The notes under the pieces were generated by a model that did not search any database, had not been told where the DNA came from, and saw only the letters and a program-made list of their open reading frames with translations. The translations under genes and the position numbers were made by a program. A stretch of 64,000 nucleotides of DNA, taken from positions 15,996,001-16,060,000 of the forward strand of contig NW_020825288.1 in the NCBI RefSeq assembly GCF_003286085.1, given 5' to 3'. Each line of letters begins with the position of its first letter. Positions within the stretch are counted from its first letter, which is position 1. The stretch comes from Drosophila persimilis. Its lineage: Eukaryota; Arthropoda; Insecta; Diptera; Drosophilidae. Of the stretch, positions 62,301-64,000 are shown piece by piece.

Positions 62301-62642
62301 CTCGAGCTGGAGGACGAGGACGAGGAGGATGAAGCGGAGGAGAAAAACAAAGAGAACAACACCACCAAGTCCTCATCGCTGTCCTTGCAGCGTGCACGTC
62401 GCGTTAATGTAATTGACTCGGATAGCGACAACGATGATGCTGGTGGCGCCTCGCCTGCTGACAAGACAAACAAACGCCCACGCAGCGACGATGGACAAGA
62501 GTCAGACGAGGCGGCGGAGGAAGGCGACGATGATGCCAACTTTCTGGCTCGCAAAAAGCCAGCAAAAGTCGATACCGGCAGCGGGGAGCCCGCCAAACGG
62601 CGACGTGTGGCCATCATCGATGACGACGACGATGAGTTTTAA
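612..62642 (+). CDS. timeout: timeout (timeless2), TIMELESS/Tof1 family replication-fork protein, 5'-partial, 14 exons
   Basis: Join of 612-797, 4485-4608, 5488-5651, 12377-12545, 14968-15101, 15179-15259, 20586-20686, 56530-56616, 56721-56769, 57539-57680, 59649-59854, 60524-60612, 60817-61020 and 61090-62642. All internal junctions are GT-AG and the phases agree throughout, giving 1,095 codons plus a stop; the N-terminus lies upstream of the window. Seen: a helical core (YLLWAIRFFMEFNR, NYNEAHST, FLRDVVETANVFIKMME), an acidic linker, two W..EE..L SANT/Myb-like repeats, a block ending GMQPPIAGMENYWRVP like the PARP1-binding domain of human TIMELESS, and an acidic/KR-rich tail. Family knowledge: TIMELESS/Tof1 works with Tipin/Csm3 in the nucleus to couple helicase and polymerase, support checkpoint signalling and help cohesion. 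Fly timeout is also reported to be needed for chromosome stability and for circadian light input. The circadian timeless paralogue is unlikely: the PARP-binding-like block and the nested 2mit both point to timeout. Confidence 0.95.
1395..1640 (+). mobile_element. LINE (non-LTR retrotransposon) fragment, reverse-transcriptase C-terminal part
   Basis: Across two plus-strand frames the sequence reads EKNFLLGLNWDASVR, then VNHRKMLGVTLMQILIKGDVDSRDLLSRIN. This matches the segment downstream of the catalytic core in Jockey/I/LOA-type LINEs (QK.FL.FALRGL.W......L.NRR..L...F...L..G.ID...LL..I). It is a degenerate fragment with at least one frame change and stops between the two blocks, with no tail or terminal repeats visible. 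It lies in the intron between timeout exons a and b. Confidence 0.65.
2799..2868. repeat. CCACTG / CTGTTG degenerate hexamer tract
   Basis: Three CCACTG-type units followed by CCATTG and CTGTTG variants, in timeout intron a-b. Confidence 0.7.
3660..3869 (-). CDS. unidentified 69-residue ORF, possible coding exon or gene-copy fragment
   Basis: An ATG at 3869 opens MSNYTELSEFSESLREVEEQ, followed by KHAVIDARNSVYKLFQRKE. The first 45 or so codons use typical fly codons (CTG, GAG, GTG, CAG) and predict a charged amphipathic helix. After QTRLF the sequence becomes low-quality (LTILVYQISKHKERISF), as if coding sequence had ended at an exon border or decayed. A weak donor TTTTG|GTATAC occurs near 3727. 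I do not recognise the family. It lies antisense in the intron between timeout exons a and b. It may be a small nested gene, part of a retrocopy, or chance. Confidence 0.3.
   Translation of the reverse strand: MSNYTELSEFSESLREVEEQKHAVIDARNSVYKLFQRKEQTRLFRLTILVYQISKHKERISFQSLLILT
4485..4608 (+). CDS. timeout: timeout coding exon b
   Basis: The acceptor is CATTTCATTCGCAG at 4471-4484 and the donor is CTG|GTAAGT at 4609. The split codon AG+C gives Ser, then 41 codons encode ESLSVQCFHWVLTRMQ through WAKRLHVALL, and the exon ends in phase 0. It belongs to the helical TIMELESS core and is flanked by introns of 3.7 kb and 0.9 kb. Confidence 0.93.
4609..5487 (+). other. timeout: timeout intron b-c
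   Basis: 0.9 kb, with no repeat, ORF or motif that I can support. Confidence 0.85.
5488..5651 (+). CDS. timeout: timeout coding exon c
   Basis: The acceptor TTTTTTAATTAAAG ends at 5487 and the donor AAA|GTGAGT starts at 5652. It encodes TFRELLQSLLALQKL through ILHLLMNYNEAHST and leaves in phase 2 (AA). The NYNEA(H/Y)ST segment is a strongly conserved TIMELESS family motif. Confidence 0.94.
7734..7762. repeat. (GGGTCC)4 hexamer repeat
   Basis: Four uninterrupted GGGTCC units with flanking G. A related GGGTCCGGGTGC stretch occurs at about 7869-7886. Confidence 0.9.
9006..9049. repeat. CCCACG/TCCACG hexamer repeat with an 18-bp higher-order unit
   Basis: CCACGTCCACGCCCACGC occurs twice in tandem (9009-9026 and 9027-9044). 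Confidence 0.9.
9660..10075 (-). mobile_element. LINE (non-LTR retrotransposon) fragment, minus strand
   Basis: On the minus strand, VDDLGVILDPNFKFFEHIS (about 10070-10015) is the DLGV.LD..L.F..HI motif of LINE reverse transcriptases. About 100 nt further, IESVQKNFLFFARGGLNCDAS (9890-9830) and FVNRRKSLGVIFENNLIKADQDSP follow in the order expected of the same domain. The piece between them is shortened compared with intact elements and out of frame, so this is an old internal fragment. It shares GLN(W/C)DAS with the fragment near 1.4 kb, so both may come from one family. Confidence 0.75.
9974..9993. repeat. 20-bp perfect palindrome of CCATGGTA units
   Basis: CATGGTACCATGGTACCATG is self-complementary, with a nearby CATGGTA at 9995-10001. 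It lies inside the minus-strand LINE fragment and looks like a local expansion. Confidence 0.9.
11648..11675. repeat. AAAGGC / AAAAGC hexamer repeat
   Basis: Four or five imperfect units in timeout intron c-d. Confidence 0.8.
12377..12545 (+). CDS. timeout: timeout coding exon d
   Basis: A pyrimidine tract of repeated CTCTCC precedes the AG at 12376; the donor is GAG|GTAAGA at 12546. AA+G gives Lys, followed by VFLRDVVETANVFIKMMERF and then a basic stretch (RRGAGGRRKKQPKAKSKQ) that looks like a nuclear-localisation-type linker inside the TIMELESS core. It ends in phase 0. Confidence 0.94.
12546..14967 (+). other. timeout: timeout intron d-e
   Basis: 2.4 kb of intronic sequence. A small stem GGACAAGGGGGTTGTCC is at 14568-14584. 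Nothing else is supported. Confidence 0.85.
14968..15101 (+). CDS. timeout: timeout coding exon e
   Basis: The acceptor TTGGGTAATTGCAG ends at 14967 and the donor CG|GTGAGC starts at 15102. It encodes DELSSKWAEMASEVC through SDKSIDDQ and leaves in phase 2. It is only 77 nt from the next exon, an intron size typical of Drosophila. Confidence 0.93.
15179..15259 (+). CDS. timeout: timeout coding exon f (81 nt)
   Basis: The acceptor CTTCCCTGCTGACAG ends at 15178 and the donor CAG|GTGAGT starts at 15260. It encodes R+EDCMIRINKLLRTEK through ALLRAA and leaves in phase 2. The IxxxL.....AI.LLR pattern matches the short helical segment in TIMELESS that precedes the Pro-Glu segment 'VWPE'. Confidence 0.92.
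16743..16763. repeat. CTGTCT hexamer repeat
   Basis: Three units of CTGTCT with a CCTG variant at the end. Confidence 0.8.
17466..17509. repeat. AGCCC pentamer repeat
   Basis: Five perfect AGCCC units, then ATCCC/AGCCC variants. Confidence 0.85.
18641..18658. repeat. 18-bp perfect palindrome
   Basis: GTAGATACATGTATCTAC is fully self-complementary. Flanking GTTCTTGT (18635-18642) and ACAAGAAC (18666-18673) form an alternative, longer hairpin. Confidence 0.9.
20586..20686 (+). CDS. timeout: timeout coding exon g (last before the giant intron)
   Basis: The acceptor GTTCATGCTGCAG ends at 20585 and the donor ACAG|GTGAGT starts at 20687. It encodes R+EVWPENEVFGAVAAAP and DELLLLREIFMHNITT and leaves in phase 1. 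The VWPE...FG motif is conserved in TIMELESS proteins. The next coding exon is 35.8 kb away, beyond 2mit. Confidence 0.93.
26061..26093. repeat. GT dinucleotide repeat
   Basis: Two GT runs separated by CGA. Confidence 0.85.
28237..28258. repeat. GTAT tetramer repeat
   Basis: Four units in the giant intron. Confidence 0.8.
30941..30975. repeat. TATACG hexamer repeat
   Basis: Three perfect TATACG units decay into TATCCG and TATTCG. The unit is self-complementary in part (GTATAC). Confidence 0.85.
32694..35165 (-). CDS. 2mit: 2mit coding exon 2
   Basis: The acceptor is TTTACTCCCTTGCAG, with the exon starting at 35165 (GCC ATC AAC TGC). It encodes 823 residues and stops with TGA at 32696-32694. 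It begins AINCGDMDSYPLLQYLDLS, which continues the LRR register of exon 1 (NWLQ|AINC). The cap, linker, polyglutamine, membrane helix and tail all lie in this single 2.5-kb exon. Confidence 0.93.
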   Translation of the reverse strand, partial: AINCGDMDSYPLLQYLDLSHSRIAHVEDDALGRLELLEFLFLDHNLLTRVPGSLPTSLEHLFLQHNQIMELPPQSFAGLTNLQTLDVSGNRLIFLPALALPKLLTLNLQSSGVESVSQSIVHTLPQLRDLLLEDNPVICSDLLGIAEWASPCRAVDVGQPRGKIDLKQQYLQFHDFYENFSSQCGRRMVLQGSEDDKSPPTCSLTTKAAATATTTQGTMPKVKESKAQGTTAGTEATTKQSAGNNIAQLTTKTLRPTETTSLAKIQQQQQQQQEQQQQRRQQQMPGMPTEATTSPSLPTLAQTKATTAVPILAMPAATATATRATATTAMNSDEQMLQPQTATKPMGLTLPTNISYSATTAEATAALTIAIEVPQTISASASQKSDKMPAQERTDDKADDTILKYSAKAKATATTTTQMAASDTSGQAATVAPHKHPTLQLHIKDRHLIGTPLLMHKGDVLLVDAEQLLLPGTATVADAGAEHRRQLDDSQHQRRQQEQENRQTSSDKRQPEAINGDTKSPTKTKKKPSLSIKMMTYSTKHAATKMPPLPTAIPIPTTPRTQHQHSSVNTPKDAAMEELSTFAQLKAYVELKTESKPEHLLDQRLEGQQTLSSSHPGAMLLLACVLVVVLLAGLAHVYRCELPWQRRGRPGQMRPHHQRQFNESDDAHSFLNYQGSAGSTADPARLQKWHHSTRREAPYSSPLHNLQARELQREQNRLQRCQQFYSASLASSASSGSSRSSLQSPYHEDSYSIEMAPSSPPPVLGLDGAVPSLPMELLSSRNSRRDAGADRVAATDLGGETLPVIKSVSSRLMAPSSRRLGIW
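32694..38949 (-). CDS. 2mit: 2mit, LRR single-pass membrane protein nested in timeout
   Basis: Two coding exons, 38949-37936 and 35165-32694, give 1,161 residues. The start ATG at 38949 has a good fly context (AGCAAAATGG). Seen: signal peptide (GLGLGMALLLAWSS, about residues 14-36), RQKR at 102-105, LxxLxLxxN leucine-rich repeats from about 115 to 480, a Cys-containing cap (NPVICSDLLGIAEWASPC), a Thr/Ala/Gln-rich linker with polyQ, a transmembrane helix near 955-977 (MLLLACVLVVVLLAGLAHVY) and a tail of about 180 residues. The layout is that of a neuronal LRR cell-surface protein. Family knowledge: 2mit is the gene inside a timeout intron on the opposite strand and is reported to affect short-term memory and behavioural plasticity. 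Identity rests on location, orientation and architecture; its ligand is unknown to me. Confidence 0.93.
34319..34372 (-). repeat. 2mit: CAG/CTG repeat encoding polyglutamine in 2MIT
   Basis: On the minus strand this reads as CAG codons interrupted by GAG and CGG, giving runs of eight, four and three glutamines separated by Glu and Arg. It lies in the extracellular linker of 2MIT. Such CAG runs vary in length between fly strains. Confidence 0.9.
35166..37935 (-). other. 2mit: 2mit intron between coding exons
   Basis: 2,770 nt with GT-AG borders on the minus strand. It holds a G-rich tract at 37635-37668, an AACAGC hexamer run at 36176-36195 and GC-rich stretches with long accidental open frames (for example 36138-35428, minus). 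I see no gene in it. Confidence 0.85.
37635..37668. repeat. GGGGTT tract, G-quadruplex candidate
   Basis: Six runs of three or four G within 34 nt on the plus strand, ending in three GGGGTT units. It lies in the 2mit intron, so timeout pre-mRNA carries the G-rich strand. Confidence 0.8.
37936..38949 (-). CDS. 2mit: 2mit coding exon 1
   Basis: 338 codons, from ATG at 38949 to a near-consensus donor CAG|GTAGGT (intron starts at 37935), phase 0. It encodes the signal peptide, a spacer with an AHAHASASASARAAA tract, the RQKR site and about eight leucine-rich repeats, ending KLSDNWLQ. An upstream in-frame TTG at 39009 extends the open frame by 20 codons, but the ATG sits directly before the signal peptide and is the better start. 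Confidence 0.93.
38950..39786 (-). other. 2mit: candidate 2mit 5' UTR segment
   Basis: The 187 nt directly upstream of the 2mit ATG (38950-39136) contain no minus-strand ATG and are A-rich, as in a 5' UTR. Two possible acceptors are visible: CCATTTGCCATCAG (exon from 38999) and the stronger CAATTTTTTCACGTTTTATTACAG (exon from 39786). The 39380-39900 stretch is also rich in minus-strand CAA/AAC runs, common in fly 5' UTRs, but contains ATGs. Exact exon borders cannot be decided from sequence alone. Confidence 0.4.
39157..39176. repeat. (CATT)5 repeat
   Basis: Five perfect units upstream of 2mit, giving repeated ATGs on the 2mit strand. Confidence 0.9.
41125..41151. repeat. (TA)13 dinucleotide repeat
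   Basis: Uninterrupted TA run in the giant intron. Confidence 0.95.
41343..41370. repeat. (GGCA)7 repeat
   Basis: Seven perfect units, preceded by GACAGACAGA. Confidence 0.95.
42104..42159. repeat. CCGAAC / CCAAAC / TCAAAG hexamer tract
   Basis: About nine imperfect hexamers. Confidence 0.8.
42549..42596. repeat. three tandem 16-bp units
   Basis: TTGTTGGGTTGGTGGG occurs twice perfectly; the third copy ends TCGG. Confidence 0.9.
43128..43156. repeat. GGGGAT repeat, G-quadruplex candidate
   Basis: Five runs of four or five G separated by AT or TT. Confidence 0.85.
43727..43750. repeat. (TGCCTG) hexamer repeat
   Basis: Four units in the giant intron. Confidence 0.85.
46111..46143. repeat. 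GGTGTC hexamer repeat
   Basis: Five units with GGTGGC and GGTGTT variants. Confidence 0.85.
46990..47025. repeat. three tandem 12-bp units (GGGTACGGCTAC)
   Basis: Two perfect copies and a third ending CTCC; a dimeric hexamer (GGGTAC + GGCTAC). Confidence 0.9.
47248..47283. repeat. GGGAGT/GGGAGC tract
   Basis: Five imperfect G-rich units of six or seven bases. Confidence 0.75.
53093..53114. repeat. GTGGAA hexamer repeat
   Basis: Three units, just downstream (minus strand) of the candidate 2mit first exon. Confidence 0.8.
53318..53895 (-). promoter_or_regulatory. candidate distal 2mit promoter and non-coding first exon
   Basis: Read on the minus strand, no ATG occurs from 53895 down to 53329 (567 nt), where about eight would be expected by chance. 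The stretch is A-rich (AACCGTGAAAAAACC, AACAGTGCAAAGTAAGAG) like fly 5' UTRs. It begins just below a TATA-like CATAAAAG (53893-53886), with TCAGCT about 36 nt downstream (A at 53857). It ends at a usable donor TTAG|GTAATT (intron from 53317). 2mit is the only minus-strand gene downstream, 14.4 kb away, so I infer a non-coding 2mit exon. An independent non-coding RNA is the alternative. Confidence 0.4.
54264..54289. repeat. GGTCCT hexamer repeat
   Basis: Three perfect units preceded by GGTGCT. Confidence 0.85.
54466..54530 (-). promoter_or_regulatory. candidate Inr + DPE core promoter, minus strand
   Basis: Minus strand: initiator TCAGTC with A+1 at 54498 fits TCAKTY. GGACA occupies exactly +28 to +32 and fits the fly DPE RGWYV, with G at +24. 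A TTAAAAG element sits at -32. Upstream, within about 170 nt, there are several GAGAG motifs (CTCTCTC on the plus strand at 54609-54639), as in GAGA-factor promoters. The likely target is 2mit, downstream on this strand; a possible donor CCAG|GTAGAC lies near 54325. No transcript evidence is available to me. Confidence 0.35.
55756..55783. repeat. GGGACA hexamer repeat
   Basis: Four units in the giant intron. Confidence 0.85.
56530..56616 (+). CDS. timeout: timeout coding exon h (acidic linker)
   Basis: The acceptor AATATTTTCAG ends at 56529 and the donor CAGA|GTAAGC starts at 56617. It encodes V+EPQEEDKEDEDEENDDDDDA followed by ENEEFEEQ; about three quarters of the residues are Asp or Glu. 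The phase (2 in, 1 out) fits both neighbours. Acidic linkers at this point are known in TIMELESS family proteins. Confidence 0.92.
56721..56769 (+). CDS. timeout: timeout coding exon i (49-nt micro-exon)
   Basis: A strong pyrimidine tract (TTCTCTCTTCCCCCCACCCAG) ends at 56720; the donor is AAG|GTAAAT at 56770. It encodes N+KGLTEKTFKFDDFAR. The segment F.F.DF..R leads into the conserved TIMELESS C-terminal core ('E..F.F..YL.RF' in human). Phases 2 in and 2 out match exons h and j, which supports this very small exon. Confidence 0.91.
56770..57538 (+). other. timeout: timeout intron i-j
   Basis: 0.8 kb, with a TTGCTG hexamer run at 57256-57278. Nothing else is seen. Confidence 0.85.
57256..57278. 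repeat. TTGCTG hexamer repeat
   Basis: Three perfect units with a variant at each end. Confidence 0.8.
57539..57680 (+). CDS. timeout: timeout coding exon j
   Basis: The acceptor CCTCCTTCCAG ends at 57538 and the donor CAG|GTGAGC starts at 57681. It encodes R+LLHPKIVRACTLVLTDW, then IPTRALKAAVTVLHRIA and CPGMLFQ, ending in phase 0. This is a helical part of the TIMELESS C-terminal core; the H(R/K)IA...C...LFQ signature is family-typical. Confidence 0.94.
57681..59648 (+). other. timeout: timeout intron j-k
   Basis: 2.0 kb. A strong CT-rich tract precedes the exon k acceptor. No other feature is supported. Confidence 0.85.
59649..59854 (+). CDS. timeout: timeout coding exon k
   Basis: The acceptor TGTCTCTGTCTCTACCCACAG ends at 59648 and the donor AATC|GTAAGT starts at 59855. 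It encodes AKLFRIFQQVLSVER through FVEVAPTNPKIYAELLFYKG and ends YCDAYE, leaving in phase 2. F...F.....NP....ELLF.K is the conserved end of the TIMELESS core. Confidence 0.95.
59855..60523 (+). other. timeout: timeout intron k-l
   Basis: 0.67 kb. It contains a small ACCCT...AGGGT inverted repeat (60066-60082). No gene is present. Confidence 0.85.
60524..60612 (+). CDS. timeout: timeout coding exon l (start of SANT-like repeat 1)
   Basis: The acceptor GCATATTTTATAG ends at 60523 and the donor AAGG|GTAACT starts at 60613 (a less common +4 to +6). TC+G gives Ser, then GTKGTWSEEQETELRFLFEE, ending NPETDK. The W.EEQE.EL..LF pattern begins the first Myb/SANT-like repeat found at this place in TIMELESS. 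Confidence 0.92.
60817..61020 (+). CDS. timeout: timeout coding exon m (SANT-like repeats 1 and 2)
   Basis: The acceptor TGCTCTTTCAG ends at 60816. The exon encodes D+VIDWILDNLADKTRTRRGV, LLFKAPTKRSTK, then a second repeat WQPEEDEMLRSLYDQYRTEP. I end it at 61020 (GAGCCGG|GTAAAT) because a 69-nt intron follows. The open frame runs back to an ATG at 60768, but that ATG lies in intron sequence and is not the start of a gene. Confidence 0.9.
61021..61089 (+). other. timeout: 69-nt stop-free intron of timeout
   Basis: It begins GTAAATGG and ends TTTGTGATTTCTTTCGCAG, with a branch-point-like GCTGAAT 34 nt before the end. Length 69 is a multiple of three and no stop occurs in frame, so the flanking exons read through as one frame. 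Skipping it joins QYRTEP to DCLERL, which matches the spacing of the TIMELESS second SANT-like repeat (LY..Y....D.L..I...... .R....I...L); keeping it would insert 23 residues in the middle of that repeat. I call it an intron on these grounds. Confidence 0.82.
61090..62642 (+). CDS. timeout: timeout last coding exon (PARP-binding-like domain and charged tail)
   Basis: The acceptor CTTTCGCAG ends at 61089. G+AT restores Asp, giving DCLERLVREFGEQRSK and IIKRMLQIHLIADK, the end of SANT-like repeat 2. Next comes a GS-rich stretch, then a folded block (61375-61690: PLDVGTVQALIAQVD, FEWLTECLNDASDD, VPLLPLQQSQKDAME, GMQPPIAGMENYWRVP) that parallels the PARP1-binding domain of human TIMELESS. The rest is low-complexity Asp/Glu and Lys/Arg with KRKGNGKQAKRQRK-type basic clusters (nuclear localisation) and ends IIDDDDDEF. 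The stop TAA is at 62640-62642. Confidence 0.94.
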
Positions 62643-62692
62643 TGCACTTCGATTTTGATTTTTGATTTCATAGCCAGCAAGAATTAACCTCG

Positions 62693-62698
62693 AATAAA
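62693..62698 (+). terminator. timeout: timeout poly(A) signal AATAAA
   Basis: A canonical AATAAA lies 51 nt after the stop codon. A GT-rich stretch (GGCATGTCTGTTTTATTG, about 62735-62752) follows, as expected downstream of a cleavage site near 62710-62730. The 3' UTR would be short, roughly 70-90 nt. Confidence 0.7.
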
Positions 62699-62730
62699 TG
62701 TAACCATTCAATTTGGAATTGCATATCATC

Positions 62731-64000
62731 CCCGGCATGTCTGTTTTATTGTTCCAGGACGAGTACTGTGCACAGTCTGGGCTCCTTCAGTTACTGGCTA
62801 CAGAGGGAGAAGCCTAGGGGCAAAAGCAACATGGGTAACAAAAGTCAGCCAACGCCATAGTGGCTGTCTGGCAGCAAACATAGCCTATAACCCCACTCTC
62901 CAACTCTTCCACTCTCCCACTCCCACTGGCACCTCCCAATCCGTTTCTATTACCTCTGCCATTCCTTTGTTGACTTGATGGCATTTTGTGCTGGTCCATT
63001 GTCGAGTAAACCCTGCTCTGAGACCGAGAGCTACTCTGACGAGCGCCTTTTGTGTGCGCCTGCTAATTTGGTGGCTCCGTAGGTTGATTCTGATGAGGTA
63101 GGAAAGGGTTTAGCTCAGTTCGTGAAATGCATTTTGTTAATTTCTGTCCAGGCCAAGTCGGGTCGACCCGGAGTTGGAGTGTGGAGCCGTAGAAGAACTG
63201 CTCGTACGACACTGGATGCAAATGTCCGGACCTTGTTCATTGGCATTTGCAATTGCAACTGTGGCACACACGCACACATAGAGAAGCGACATAGTCGGAA
63301 GAATGATCGCACTTAAATGCATTGTAGCAGCTTCTGGGGAGAGAGTTAAGTGGAAAACTCGTACAAGTGGCCATGTCCCTGAGACGGAGGTGTTCTTGTA
63401 TTTTTATTGCGTTGCATCCATAATACGAACACTTTTTTGCACAGTTTTTATAAACTGTCACGTTTACTGGAAATTATCCGGCCGCAAAATGCTGGCTGTA
63501 TTGGAGAGATGGAAGAGAATGGTGTCTGATTGGGAAGCCAGCTTAAAGCCAATTTAATTCAATAATCAAAGCCAGCTGTCTGCGCTGCTTCCGCTTCCGC
63601 ATGCAATCAGGCGGGTGCACGCGGCGCATGCGGTATGTCGCTCCGATGGTATTAATGAATTTAAGTACATAAATTTAAGCTGGCAAAAAATCTATGCTTG
63701 CGCATGAATCTCGGCCCAGACAGATGGCCATCGTGTATGTTGGCTTAGGTACTCCATTTACGACGCAGCGATATTAAAAGAACTCGAAAGACGTGTGTGG
63801 CACCTGTCTCGCTCAGCTCCAGCCGCAGCCCTCAGCCCACAGCCAGGCCCAAGATGTCACATTATTAATTTCAAGATGGCGCACACTCAATTTAAAAGGC
63901 AACAGCGAGACGGTGATGAGCAGCTCATAATTTATTTCATTAATTTAATCAACCTCCCTGGCACATGTCAACTGCATGAGCTGAGCCCTCAAAAGAATGC
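62731..64000. other. 3' flank of timeout, no gene seen
   Basis: 1.3 kb beyond the likely timeout cleavage site. I find no reading frame with protein-like composition, no RNA gene and no repeat of note. The next gene presumably lies outside the window. Confidence 0.7.

Noticed and set aside
1-64000. tRNA, rRNA, CRISPR array, bacterial operon, LTR element or provirus
   Set aside because: I looked for T-loop-like GGTTCGA with a matching acceptor stem, regular spacer repeats, and long direct repeats flanking gag/pol-like frames; nothing convincing was found. The context is a fly gene with introns.

Overview
The window is euchromatic DNA from a fruit fly (genus Drosophila). The evidence is a gene with short, codon-biased exons and GT-AG introns from 69 nt to about 36 kb, hexamer-rich microsatellites, decayed non-LTR retrotransposon pieces, and two recognisable Drosophila genes. 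The species is uncertain; I cannot separate melanogaster from other groups (for example the obscura group) by eye.

Almost everything belongs to one locus. The plus strand carries the 3' four fifths or so of timeout (timeless2/tim-2), the fly orthologue of vertebrate TIMELESS and yeast Tof1/Swi1. I can place 14 coding exons from 612 to 62642 with consistent splice phases at every junction. They give 1,095 continuous residues ending at a TAA followed by an AATAAA signal at 62693-62698. The first exons of the gene lie upstream of the window. The protein has a helical TIMELESS core, an acidic linker, two SANT/Myb-like repeats, a PARP1-binding-type domain and a long acidic/basic disordered tail.

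The second gene is 2mit, nested on the minus strand inside the 35.8-kb intron of timeout (20687-56529). It has two coding exons, 38949-37936 and 35165-32694, giving a predicted protein of 1,161 residues. The parts are a signal peptide, a furin-like site, leucine-rich repeats with a C-terminal cap, a Thr/Ala/Gln-rich linker with polyglutamine, one transmembrane helix and a cytoplasmic tail. This nested LRR-membrane gene is the known partner of timeout in Drosophila.

Region by region: 1-20686 holds seven short timeout exons separated by introns with microsatellites and two LINE fragments (plus strand near 1.4-1.6 kb, minus strand near 9.7-10.1 kb), plus a short unexplained minus-strand ORF at 3.7-3.9 kb. 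20687-56529 is the giant intron with 2mit in the middle. At 53.3-54.5 kb it has a minus-strand promoter-like region: a 567-nt ATG-free stretch behind a TATA-like box, and an Inr plus DPE farther upstream. I propose this as a distal 2mit promoter and non-coding first exon. 56530-62642 holds the last seven timeout exons. 62643-64000 is the 3' flank with no gene I can support.

The least obvious coding observation is that the last long open frame of timeout contains a 69-nt intron (61021-61089) that is a multiple of three and stop-free. A naive reading would add 23 false residues inside a SANT-like repeat.
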